From Aquificales bacterium (lineage in GTDB: Bacteria > Aquificota > Aquificia > Aquificales > QOAS01): DNA of 14,430 bases. Numbering within the stretch: the first letter of the stretch is position 1; each line of letters opens with the position of its first letter. The stretch covers positions 1 to 14,430 of the forward strand of contig JALVTI010000004.1 in the NCBI GenBank assembly GCA_027035985.1, read 5' to 3'. Both the position numbers and the translations under genes were made by a program. Under the pieces are notes generated by a model. It saw only the letters and a list, made by a program, of their open reading frames with translations. It had not been told where the DNA came from and made no database searches. Positions 5,665-12,525 of this stretch are shown here, in pieces.

Positions 5665-8319
5665 ATGGCGAAGGGTAAAGAGAACCTCACCCCTATGCTC
5701 GCCCAATACCACGCCATAAAGGAGCAATACCCCGATGCGATTTTGCTCTTTAGATTGGGGGACTTTTACGAAGCCTTTTACGAAGATGCCGAAATTGTTT
5801 CCAAGGTTTTAAACATAGTTTTGACCTCCCGCCCGGCGGGAAAAAACAGACGGATACCGATGGCGGGTATTCCCCACCACGCCCTTAACAGCTACATACA
5901 CAAACTAATCCATCACGGCTATAAGGTGGCTATCTGCGAACAGCTCGAAGACGCATCTCAAGCCAAAGGATTGGTAAGGCGGGAGGTGGTTAGGGTAATA
6001 ACCCCCGGAACCTTTTTCGAGAGGGAGACTACCGGTTTAATGGCTATCTATCCCCTAGGGGGAAAGTGGGCTTTTGGATACCTAAACCTTGCGGTGGGGG
6101 AATTTTACGGCGCCGTCCTCCCTAAGGAGGAAGTTTTAAACGTAATAGCCAAGCTTCAACCGACCGAAGTTCTCCTCCCCGAGGGCAGGGAAGACCTCGA
6201 AAGAGAGATTAAACCTATCCTCAAAGAGGTTTATTTCACCTACCTACCCAAGGAGGAATTTTTCGGGGAAACCGCAAAGAGGGAATTTTTGGAGAATTTC
6301 AATATCCCCACTTTGAGGGTGTTAAATTTCGAAGGCGAGGACGCCCTTCCCGCCTTAGCCGCCCTCTTGAAATACGCCAAGACCACCCAAAAGGGATTTA
6401 CCCCCTTTATCCGCCGTCCGAGACCCTATGTGGGGGAGATATACGCGAAGATTGACCTAAAGGCGCAAAAATCCCTCGAGCTCCTCGAAAGTTTGGAGGG
6501 GAAGAAGGCTTTTTCCCTCTTCGGGGTTCTGGACAAAACCCAAACCGGTATGGGGAGGAGGAGGCTCAAATTTCACATAGTTCACCCCTATAGGGATGTG
6601 GAGAGAATTCGAGAAACCCAAAGTGCGGTTGAGGAACTTTATAACAATTCCTCTTTGAGGAATAGACTTAGAGACCTCCTACAAAAGGCTTACGATATGG
6701 AGCGGCTCGTTTCGAAAATCTCATCCTCCATAGCCAACGCCAAAGACCTCGTGATGCTGAAGCAATCTCTATTTGTGGCGGATGAGATAAGGAAACTCCT
6801 ATTGGAGGAGGCTAAATCCCCGCTCCTAAAGAGGTTGGCTCAAGAGATGGAAGACCTTTCGGAGGTTGCCGGGGATATAGACCGCACTTTGGTCGACGAC
6901 CCACCCTTTCAGGTAAAGGAGGGTGGACTGATAAGGGATGGTGTAGACCCCTATCTGGACGAACTTAGGGCTATAAAGAACAACGCCGAAGGGTGGCTCA
7001 AGCGCTATCAGGAGGAACTCCGTCAAAAAACCGGCATTTCGAGCCTGAAGATAGGGTTCAACAAGGTAATGGGCTTTTACATAGAGATAACAAAGCCCAA
7101 TCTCCGCTATGTGAGGAATTGGATAGAGAAGGGTATCCTCCGAAGGAGGCAAACTTTAACCAACAGCGAGAGGTTTATAACCCAACAGCTGCAGGAGTTT
7201 GAGGAAAAATTTCTCTCCGCGGAGGAGAAGATAAAAAATCTCGAATACAAACTCTTTACGGAACTCAGGGATAGAGTCCTCCAAAAGGTGGAACTTATAG
7301 GAAACACCGCCTCCATTTTGGGGGAACTCGACTATCTTCAATCCCTCGCAACGGTTGCGGTCGAAAACTTTTGGGTAAAGCCCGAGGTGGTCGATGGGGG
7401 TATAGAGACCCTAATAAAGGACGGAAGACACCCCGTTATAGAGAAACATAAAAAGGTCTATATTCCGAACGACACTCGGTTTACGGAAAGTGAAAGGCTT
7501 CTAATCATCACGGGTCCCAACGCGGCGGGTAAGTCCTCCTACATAAGGCAGGTTGCCATTATATTCCTCCTCGCGCAGATGGGTAGCTTTGTCCCCGCTT
7601 CGGAGGCTAAAATATCGGTGGCGGACGCCATATTTACCCGTATAGGGTCGGGCGATATCCTCGCCCTCGGGGTATCCACCTTCATGAACGAGATGTATGA
7701 GGTGGCAAATATCCTAAACAACGCCACCGAAAGAAGCCTTATTGTCCTCGACGAGGTGGGAAGGGGAACGGCTACCTACGACGGTATAGCGGTGGCAACC
7801 GCCGTAGCCGAGTATATAGCCAAGAGATTGAAGGCGAGAACCCTCTTTGCGACCCACTACCACGAGCTTACCGAATTGGAGGGAAAGGTCGAAGGGGTGG
7901 TCAACTACCACATGGAGGTAAGGGAAACCCCCGAAGGGGGGATAGAGTTTCTATACAGCCTAAAGAGGGGAGCGGCTAGCAAGAGCTTCGGCGTAGCGGT
8001 CGCAAAAATGGCAGGCTTGCCCGAGGAGGTCGTAAAACGCGCCGAAGAAATTTTAAAAACCCTCGAAGGGGAACGAAAAAGTGAATTTACCACCTTGGAG
8101 GGAACCGATAAGGAGCAACCCCGCTTGGAGTGCGATAGAAAACCCGACTACGGGGAAAAAGAGGTTGAAACTCCCACCGGTGGAAAGGTTGATGGGGAAA
8201 CCTTAAAGAGGTTTAAGGAACTCAAAAAGCTCCTTTCGGAGGTAGATATCGCAAAAACCACCCCCTTGGAGGCTCTCATAAAACTCGCACAACTGAAAGA
8301 TATTGTCGATAAATCTTAG
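5665..8319 (+). CDS. mutS: DNA mismatch repair protein MutS
   Basis: Recognises base-base mismatches and small loops and starts post-replicative repair. At 884 residues it is a full-length MutS1-type protein. The N-terminal mismatch-binding domain has LFRLGDFYEAFYEDA with the Phe34-x-Glu36 mismatch-wedge motif (F-Y-E). The connector, lever and clamp regions follow. The ATPase domain has Walker A GPNAAGKSS (617-625), the ST-motif region STFMNEMYE, Walker B LDEVGRGTATYDG, and the THYHELTEL helix. The C-terminal tail (after about residue 800) is Glu/Lys-rich and ends in a short helical module (LEALIKLAQLKDIVDKS) like the terminal dimerisation helices of the family. The start is ATG 5665 (MAKGKENLTPMLAQYHAIK), matching where family members begin. 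No mutL is adjacent. A stem and T-run at 8335-8364 may end the transcript. Confidence 0.98.
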   Translation: MAKGKENLTPMLAQYHAIKEQYPDAILLFRLGDFYEAFYEDAEIVSKVLNIVLTSRPAGKNRRIPMAGIPHHALNSYIHKLIHHGYKVAICEQLEDASQAKGLVRREVVRVITPGTFFERETTGLMAIYPLGGKWAFGYLNLAVGEFYGAVLPKEEVLNVIAKLQPTEVLLPEGREDLEREIKPILKEVYFTYLPKEEFFGETAKREFLENFNIPTLRVLNFEGEDALPALAALLKYAKTTQKGFTPFIRRPRPYVGEIYAKIDLKAQKSLELLESLEGKKAFSLFGVLDKTQTGMGRRRLKFHIVHPYRDVERIRETQSAVEELYNNSSLRNRLRDLLQKAYDMERLVSKISSSIANAKDLVMLKQSLFVADEIRKLLLEEAKSPLLKRLAQEMEDLSEVAGDIDRTLVDDPPFQVKEGGLIRDGVDPYLDELRAIKNNAEGWLKRYQEELRQKTGISSLKIGFNKVMGFYIEITKPNLRYVRNWIEKGILRRRQTLTNSERFITQQLQEFEEKFLSAEEKIKNLEYKLFTELRDRVLQKVELIGNTASILGELDYLQSLATVAVENFWVKPEVVDGGIETLIKDGRHPVIEKHKKVYIPNDTRFTESERLLIITGPNAAGKSSYIRQVAIIFLLAQMGSFVPASEAKISVADAIFTRIGSGDILALGVSTFMNEMYEVANILNNATERSLIVLDEVGRGTATYDGIAVATAVAEYIAKRLKARTLFATHYHELTELEGKVEGVVNYHMEVRETPEGGIEFLYSLKRGAASKSFGVAVAKMAGLPEEVVKRAEEILKTLEGERKSEFTTLEGTDKEQPRLECDRKPDYGEKEVETPTGGKVDGETLKRFKELKKLLSEVDIAKTTPLEALIKLAQLKDIVDKS

Positions 8320-8334
8320 GTTTTCTTGTTTCGA

Positions 8335-8364
8335 TTTCACCAATTGTAGGTGGAGCATTTTTTC
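8335..8364 (+). terminator. Probable intrinsic terminator after mutS
   Basis: TTTCACC (8335-8341) can pair with GGTGGAG (8349-8355), using two G-U pairs, around a 7-base loop AATTGTA. CATTTTTTC follows directly. It begins 16 bases after the mutS stop. The stem is modest in GC, so efficiency is uncertain. Confidence 0.5.
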
Positions 8365-8476
8365 ATCCATTGTGGTTTTCATTTCCTTTTAATTCCACTA
8401 AGTGGAGATAAAACCGGGCAATTTGCAAACCATTTTCAGTTGCCAAGGAGCCTACTCTATCAATAGTTAGGTTTCC

Positions 8477-8504
8477 ATTTTACACAAAATCCCAAACTCG
8501 TCAA
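8477..8504 (-). promoter_or_regulatory. Candidate minus-strand promoter inside the convergent gap
   Basis: On the minus strand TTGACG (8504-8499) and TAAAAT (8482-8477) are separated by 16 bases, the closest match to a sigma-70 consensus seen in the window. A transcript would run from about 8470 towards the 3' end of mutS, antisense to it. A 59-codon frame begins at ATG 8382 on this strand and ends inside mutS at 8203. No known product is recognised. Confidence 0.35.
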
Positions 8505-8603
8505 GTGAAGTTAATTTTCACTAACCACCAAGTTGTGCAAATACCAAACTCTAATTGATAACTCCCAACCTACTCCCTCAAAAGTTTCAAATTACGCCGT
8601 CCA

Positions 8604-8644
8604 AACGTCGGAAAATACAGACGTTTAGACGTCACGACGTCAAA
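8604..8644. repeat. Inverted repeat plus three tandem 8-mers with GACGT core
   Basis: AAACGTC (8604-8610) and GACGTTT (8621-8627) are exact inverted repeats around a 10-base loop. The right arm begins a tandem array GACGTTTA, GACGTCAC, GACGTCAA (8621-8644, period 8), containing two complete GACGTC palindromes 8 bases apart. Such phased palindromes can be protein-binding sites. No known regulator is inferred. Confidence 0.6.
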
Positions 8645-8709
8645 ATGCAAATTTCCCGTTCCCATCGGAGTAAGTTGAAATGAACCTTTCCTCTATGAGG
8701 TTCTAACAA

Positions 8710-8788
8710 AAGAATAATGGAGGCTTTTAAGAAAACACGTTTGGGTGGTAGAGGTTTAAAAGAGACCCAAAAAGGGGGAATTATTCTT
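8710..8788 (-). terminator. Nested stem-loop at the end of the S10 operon
   Basis: Two nested inverted repeats: AAGAATAAT (8710-8718) / ATTATTCTT (8780-8788), and TTTGGGT (8740-8746) / ACCCAAA (8765-8771). On the minus strand the inner stem ends in CGTGTTTTCTT, giving a plausible though AT-rich transcription stop. The outer arm overlaps the rpmC stop codon. It marks the likely end of the ribosomal-protein transcript. Confidence 0.45.
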
Positions 8789-8999
8789 CACCCTTGAGTT
8801 GTTTTTCCCTAATTATGGTGAGAACCCTTGCTATGTTCCTCTTGGTGGTTCTTATAGCCATGGGATTTTCCAAAGCACCTTCGACGTGTTGCTTTACCCT
8901 CAACTTCATAAGGAGCATTTTCAAATCTTTCAGCTTCTCTTGGAGGTCTTTTATGGAGAGTTTTCTAAGCTCTTTGGGGTCCAGTTTTTCAACTTTCAT
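8781..8999 (-). CDS. rpmC: 50S ribosomal protein L29 (uL29)
   Basis: A small two-helix protein that binds 23S rRNA near the peptide exit tunnel and helps form the docking site for trigger factor and SRP. The 72-residue sequence shows the family pattern: MKVEKLDPKELRKLSIKDLQEKLKDLKMLLMKLRVKQ, then the loop GALENPMAIRTTKRNIARVLTIIREKQ. The ATG overlaps the rplP stop by 4 bases (ATGA), so translation is coupled. It is the last gene of the cluster. rpsQ, which usually follows rpmC, is absent, and a 461-base gap follows instead. Confidence 0.96.
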   Translation of the reverse strand: MKVEKLDPKELRKLSIKDLQEKLKDLKMLLMKLRVKQHVEGALENPMAIRTTKRNIARVLTIIREKQLKGEE

Positions 9000-9433
9000 T
9001 TTTTACCCTCCTTCTCGAGGACTTCGGGAGCCACCACGAGACGGGTTTTAACGGGTAGTTTGGAATCGGCGAGCCTCCAAGCCTCTTCGGCGACCTCCAA
9101 GGGAACGCCGGTGAATTCGAACAGTATCCTACCGGGTTTAATCCTTGCCACCCAGTATTCGGGGTCACCTTTACCGCCACCCATACGGACTTCGTTGGGT
9201 TTTTTGGTGTAGGGTATATCGGGGAAGACCCTTATCCAAATCTTGGCACCCTTTTTGAGAGACCTAACCAGGGTAACCCTGACGGCTTCAATTTGCCTTT
9301 GGGTCATATAGAACCTGTCGAGGGCTTGAATACCGTATTCACCGAATGCGAGTTTGTTACCCCTTTTTGCAAAACCTTTATGGGAACCTCTTCTCTGTTT
9401 TCTCCACTTAACCTTACGGGGTTGCAAGAACAT
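8996..9433 (-). CDS. rplP: 50S ribosomal protein L16 (uL16)
   Basis: A large-subunit protein next to the A-site tRNA elbow, needed for late assembly and peptidyl-transferase-centre organisation. The 145 residues cover the full family, starting MFLQPRKVKWRKQRRG and continuing GNKLAFGEYGIQAL, IRVFPDIPYTKKPNEVRMGGGKGDPEYWVA and the C-terminal GVPLEVAEEAWRLADSKLPVKTR. The motif RMGGGKG of the 23S-contacting loop is intact. TTTGGAGG provides a good Shine-Dalgarno 7 bases before the ATG. It is separated from rpsC by 45 bases, which hold a small palindrome GTTAAA-AG-TTTAAC (9451-9464), and it overlaps rpmC by 4 bases. Confidence 0.98.
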   Translation of the reverse strand: MFLQPRKVKWRKQRRGSHKGFAKRGNKLAFGEYGIQALDRFYMTQRQIEAVRVTLVRSLKKGAKIWIRVFPDIPYTKKPNEVRMGGGKGDPEYWVARIKPGRILFEFTGVPLEVAEEAWRLADSKLPVKTRLVVAPEVLEKEGKK

Positions 9434-9478
9434 CTTTCTACCTCCAAAGGGTTAAAAGTTTAACAGGGGAAGGGGGAA

Positions 9479-10168
9479 TTATTGAATGCTTTTCAGGAGG
9501 TCTTCCTCTATTTTCTTTATAACTTCCTCTTTTCCGCCCTTTAGGATGTCCCCTTTGTAAATCCAGACCTTAACGCCGAGAACACCCCACTTGGTGTAAG
9601 CCCTTGCGTATCCGTAATCTATATCCGCCCTTAGGGTTTGAAGGGGCATCCTTCCGCGTAGTATCCATTCCTTCCTAGCCAATTCGGCGCCGTTAATCCT
9701 ACCTTTAACCTGAACCTTGACCCCTTTGGCGCCGGCTTTCATAGTGAGGTCGATAGCCCTCTTCATAGCCCTTCTGTGGGAAACCCTTCTCTCGAGCTGG
9801 GATGCGATTTGTTCGGCTACGAATTGGGCGTCGAGTTCGGGGGTTCTAATCTCCTCAACGGAAACGATAACGTCTTTACCGCGGGTGAGCTCTACGAGTT
9901 TCCTCCTAAGTCTTTCGACCTCTTGACCCTTTCTACCGATGATGATACCGGGACGGACTGCGGGAATTCTAACCTTAACCTTGGTTCCCGCCCTCTCGAC
10001 AATTACGCGGGAAACGCCGGCGGCTTTGTATTTATTTTTTATGTATTCCTTTATGCGGATATCTTCGTGCACCAAGTTGGGGTAATCGAATTTATTTGCG
10101 TACCACTTGGAGAACCAATCCTTGGTATATCCCAACCTAAACCCTATAGGGTGTGTCTTCTGACCCAT
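9479..10168 (-). CDS. rpsC: 30S ribosomal protein S3 (uS3)
   Basis: A small-subunit head protein at the mRNA entry channel, contributing to mRNA unwinding. The 229-residue sequence starts MGQKTHPIGFRLG, as in most bacteria. A type-II KH domain is visible with the GRKG loop (78-81) in VRPGIIIGRKGQEVERLRRK. The C-terminal domain includes RISGAE-like GRINGAELARKEW and GVLGVKVWIYKGDIL. The start codon overlaps the rplV stop by one base (TAATG), indicating translational coupling. The C-terminus is a short charged helix with no long extension. Confidence 0.98.
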   Translation of the reverse strand: MGQKTHPIGFRLGYTKDWFSKWYANKFDYPNLVHEDIRIKEYIKNKYKAAGVSRVIVERAGTKVKVRIPAVRPGIIIGRKGQEVERLRRKLVELTRGKDVIVSVEEIRTPELDAQFVAEQIASQLERRVSHRRAMKRAIDLTMKAGAKGVKVQVKGRINGAELARKEWILRGRMPLQTLRADIDYGYARAYTKWGVLGVKVWIYKGDILKGGKEEVIKKIEEDLLKSIQ

Positions 10169-10554
10169 TATTTAGCCTCCTCCTCTTCTCTCTGCTCCAA
10201 AATTATGGTGATGTGGCTTAGACGCTTTCTAAGGGGGGTAGCCCTACCGTAAGCCCTGGGCATCCACTTTTTGAAGATGGGACCCCTGTCGGCGAAAGCG
10301 TTTTTGATGTAGAGCTTTTCCACGTCCAAACCCTTTTGCTCGGCGTTGGCTATTGCGCTCTTTAGGAGTTTTTCGATAATCCTTGCCGCCCTTTTGTTGG
10401 TGAATTTGAGCTGATAGAGGGCTTCGGCGGCGGGCATGCCCTTAATCATTCTCAAAACTTGACGTGCCTTGGTATCGCTTATATGGGCGTATCTCAAAAT
10501 AGCCCTCGCTTCCTTCTCGCCTATTCCGCCTATATTTCTGGGTCTCTTAGCCAT
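10168..10554 (-). CDS. rplV: 50S ribosomal protein L22 (uL22)
   Basis: Binds 23S rRNA and lines the peptide exit tunnel with an extended beta hairpin. The 128 residues include the family core ARAILRYAHISDTKARQVLRMIKGMPAAEALYQL and the tunnel hairpin region ADRGPIFKKWMPRAYGRATPLRKRLSHITI, which is of normal length. The N-terminus has about 13 residues (MAKRPRNIGGIGE) before the conserved start of the fold, a small extension. The gene is followed by rpsC with a one-base overlap and preceded by rpsS with a 16-base gap that carries its Shine-Dalgarno (GGAGAGGTAGGGAG). Confidence 0.97.
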   Translation of the reverse strand: MAKRPRNIGGIGEKEARAILRYAHISDTKARQVLRMIKGMPAAEALYQLKFTNKRAARIIEKLLKSAIANAEQKGLDVEKLYIKNAFADRGPIFKKWMPRAYGRATPLRKRLSHITIILEQREEEEAK

Positions 10555-10570
10555 AGCTCCCTACCTCTCC

Positions 10571-11185
10571 TTATTTTTTCTTAACAACCTTTGCCGATTT
10601 GTCGGGGTGTCCCCTAAAGGTTCTGGTGGGTGCGAATTCTCCGAATTTGTGACCGACCATTTCCTGGGTTACGTATACGGGAACGAAGGTTTTACCGTTG
10701 TGGACCGCTATGGTGTGACCGACAAACTCGGGATAGATGGTGCTATCGCGGGAATAGGTTTTTATAACCTTCCTGTCACCGGTTTCCTTTTGGCGGAGAA
10801 TGCGGAGCATCAACTTGGGTTCGCAGTAAGCCTTACCCTTAAGGAGCTTTCTAAGCTCTTCCCTAACCTTGAAATACCTTTCCCTAGCCCTTTCAAACTG
10901 CTCTATTTTTTGAATTAGAAGGTCTGCCTTATGCTTTTCCTCACCTTCGAGCTGTCCTAGTTGCTCGAGGAGGTTAGCCTTATACTGCTTTACAACCTCG
11001 GGAGCGTGAACGGCTTCGTATCTCAAATCCTTGGGTAGAACGTCGATAGCCCTTCTGAGCTTTTTGTGGGCTTCCGCCAATTTTCTCTGAAGCCTTAGAA
11101 GCTGGGTGAATACCTCTTTAGCCTTCTCGGGGTTATCTCCGTATAGATATTTATGCCTTTTAGCCCAAGCGCCTTTAAAACCCAT
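10571..11185 (-). CDS. rpsS: 30S ribosomal protein S19 (uS19) with a large N-terminal extension
   Basis: The C-terminal part is an ordinary uS19: residues about 112-204 align with the whole usual protein (RKLLKG for RSLKKG, then TYSRDSTIYPEFVGHTIAVHNG, FVPVYVTQEMVGHKFGEFAPTRTFRGH). uS19 sits in the 30S head, pairs with S13 and contacts the A-site finger. The first 110 or so residues are extra. They begin MGFKGAWAKRHKYLYGDNPEK and form long charged helices (VFTQLLRLQRKLAEAHKKLR; KADLLIQKIEQFERARERYF) likely to be coiled coil. The family is normally about 90 residues. The frame is unbroken, there is no in-frame ATG, GTG or TTG near the core start, and GGAGG lies 7 bases before ATG 11185, so the long form is the translated one. 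The function of the extension is unknown. Confidence 0.95.
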   Translation of the reverse strand: MGFKGAWAKRHKYLYGDNPEKAKEVFTQLLRLQRKLAEAHKKLRRAIDVLPKDLRYEAVHAPEVVKQYKANLLEQLGQLEGEEKHKADLLIQKIEQFERARERYFKVREELRKLLKGKAYCEPKLMLRILRQKETGDRKVIKTYSRDSTIYPEFVGHTIAVHNGKTFVPVYVTQEMVGHKFGEFAPTRTFRGHPDKSAKVVKKK

Positions 11186-11244
11186 TTTTGCGCCTCCTTA
11201 TATAAAAAGCCTAAAGGGGAGAGAGGTCATACTTCCCGACCCCG

Positions 11245-12156
11245 TTATCTCAAGGTAGTGCCGTCGCGACGGGTAACGATAAAGCGGTCGCTGTATTTCC
11301 TTCCCCTTCTGGTCTTGTAGCCTTTGGTCTTCCAACCCCAAGGGGATTCGGGGTGTTTACCCCTGGTTCTACCCTCACCACCACCGTGGGGGTGGTCGAC
11401 GGGGTTCATGGCGGTACCACGGGTAATGGGTCTCCAACCGAGCCACCTAGCCCTTCCGGCTTTACCGAGTTTTACCAGCTCGTGCTCGGCTAGACCTACC
11501 CTACCGATGGTAGCCATGCATTTGAGGTTTACGAGCCTAACCTCGCCGGAGGGAAGTCTAATCTGGGCGTATTTGTCGTCCTTACCCATTACCTGGGCGG
11601 CGAGACCGGCTGCCCTTACGAGCTGTCCGCCCTTACCGGGGGTTAGCTCTATGTTGTGAATGAAGGTTCCCACGGGGATGTACTTGAGGGGCATTGCGTT
11701 CCCGGGTTTAATCTCGGGAATGGGGGCGCCTTTTTCGGCGTCTTCCCAGGTTACCGACATAACGGTATCGCCGAGTTCGAGATCCTCAGGCCAAATGATG
11801 TAGCGTTTTTCACCGTCGGCGTAGTGGAGGAGACAAATCCTCGCGCTCCTGTTGGGGTCGTATTCTATGGAAACAACCCTTGCGGGAACACCCGATTTGT
11901 CCCTCTTGAAGTCGATTATTCTGTAAAGCCTTTTATGTCCGCCGCCCCTACCGCGGGTGGTTATCTTACCCTGCTGGGGGGAACGACCTTTAGCCCTCTT
12001 ATGCCAAACTACAAGACTCCACTCGGGTTCAACCTCATTTCTCTTTACGACTTCCCACTTTTTGCCCTTTCTTACCAGTTTCTTTATCTCTTCGAAGTCG
12101 TATAATACTGCGTGTCTTTGCCCGTTGGTTACGGGCTTTAGTTTTCTTACACCCAT
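11245..12156 (-). CDS. rplB: 50S ribosomal protein L2 (uL2), enlarged form
   Basis: A core 23S rRNA-binding protein near the peptidyl-transferase centre, needed for subunit association. Conserved blocks: GKITTRGRGGGHKRLYRIIDFKRDKSG, SARICLLHYADGEKRYI, IKPGNAMPLKYIPVGTFIHNIEL and the NPVDHPHGGGEGRT motif with its essential His. The protein is 303 residues against about 273 in Escherichia coli. About 16 extra residues lie before the GGGHK block (KKLVRKGKKWEVVKRNEVEP region) and the rest is spread over later loops. The N-terminus MGVRKLKPVTNGQRHA resembles Aquifex-type L2 from memory. Start is ATG 12156. It is followed by a 59-base gap before rpsS, among the longest gaps in the operon. Confidence 0.98.
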   Translation of the reverse strand: MGVRKLKPVTNGQRHAVLYDFEEIKKLVRKGKKWEVVKRNEVEPEWSLVVWHKRAKGRSPQQGKITTRGRGGGHKRLYRIIDFKRDKSGVPARVVSIEYDPNRSARICLLHYADGEKRYIIWPEDLELGDTVMSVTWEDAEKGAPIPEIKPGNAMPLKYIPVGTFIHNIELTPGKGGQLVRAAGLAAQVMGKDDKYAQIRLPSGEVRLVNLKCMATIGRVGLAEHELVKLGKAGRARWLGWRPITRGTAMNPVDHPHGGGEGRTRGKHPESPWGWKTKGYKTRRGRKYSDRFIVTRRDGTTLR

Positions 12157-12186
12157 TTTTTCACCCCAGTCGAAACTATTTTAGAC

Positions 12187-12525
12187 TTAGAGCTCTATGG
12201 AGGTCAAATCAATGGTTTGACCCTTTTCGAGGGTAACTATAGCCTTCTTCCACTGTTTGGTCTCTCCGTATAGCCTTCCCTTTTTGGTCAAAACCCTTTT
12301 TCTCTTCGGTTTCACTATCATGGTGTTGACCTTTTTCACCTTGACACCGAATACCATTTCGACCGCCTTTTTAATCTCCGGTTTGGTAGCCTTGGGATGG
12401 ACTTCGAAAACCAATTTTCCGTAATCCTCGTTAAGCCTTACAGCCTTTTCGGTCAAAATGGGACGTATCAAAATATCGGCGGGATGTTTACCGCCGATAA
12501 GCTTAACCTCTTTTTTGTCGCTCAT
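12187..12525 (-). CDS. rplW: 50S ribosomal protein L23 (uL23)
   Basis: A tunnel-exit protein that forms the main docking site for trigger factor and SRP. Of the 112 residues, the first 14 or so (MSDKKEVKLIGGKH) precede the conserved start PADILIRPILTEKAVRL. KLVFEVHPKATKPEIKKAVEMVFGVKVKKVNTMIVKPKRKR then matches the family core, and the C-terminus continues GRLYGETKQWKKAIVTLEKGQTIDL. Its ATG overlaps the rplD stop by four bases (ATGA), giving translational coupling. Confidence 0.97.
   Translation of the reverse strand: MSDKKEVKLIGGKHPADILIRPILTEKAVRLNEDYGKLVFEVHPKATKPEIKKAVEMVFGVKVKKVNTMIVKPKRKRVLTKKGRLYGETKQWKKAIVTLEKGQTIDLTSIEL

Larger units (their letters stand above)
8320..8780. other. 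461-base AT-rich convergent intergenic region with repeats and hairpins
   Basis: No convincing protein or structural RNA gene was found between the convergent ends of mutS and rpmC; no tRNA-like GTTCGA/CCA arrangement is present. Visible structure: the mutS terminator (8335-8364); the short hairpin TCCAC-TAA-GTGGA (8394-8406); the hairpin AGTGAA/TTCACT (8504-8522); the AAACGTC/GACGTTT inverted repeat and the tandem GACGT units (8604-8644); and the rpmC terminator structure (8710-8788). A minus-strand promoter-like pair lies at 8477-8504. The region is far longer than other gaps in the window and richer in A+T than its flanks. This could reflect an undetected small RNA, a decayed gene, or a scar where rpsQ and downstream genes were lost. 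Confidence 0.6.

Noticed and set aside
8604..8644. The GACGTC-rich stretch considered as a CRISPR array remnant
   Set aside because: Units are 8 bases with no spacers and no cas genes are present, so it is a short tandem repeat only.
8320..8780. Searched by eye for tRNA, tmRNA, 6S or SRP RNA
   Set aside because: No cloverleaf, no T-loop GTTCGA motif with a matching acceptor stem, and no recognisable conserved RNA motif were found. A covariance search would be decisive.
9776..10252. 158-codon plus-strand frame opposite rpsC and rplV
   Set aside because: It is antisense to two certain ribosomal genes, with no Shine-Dalgarno or known motif.
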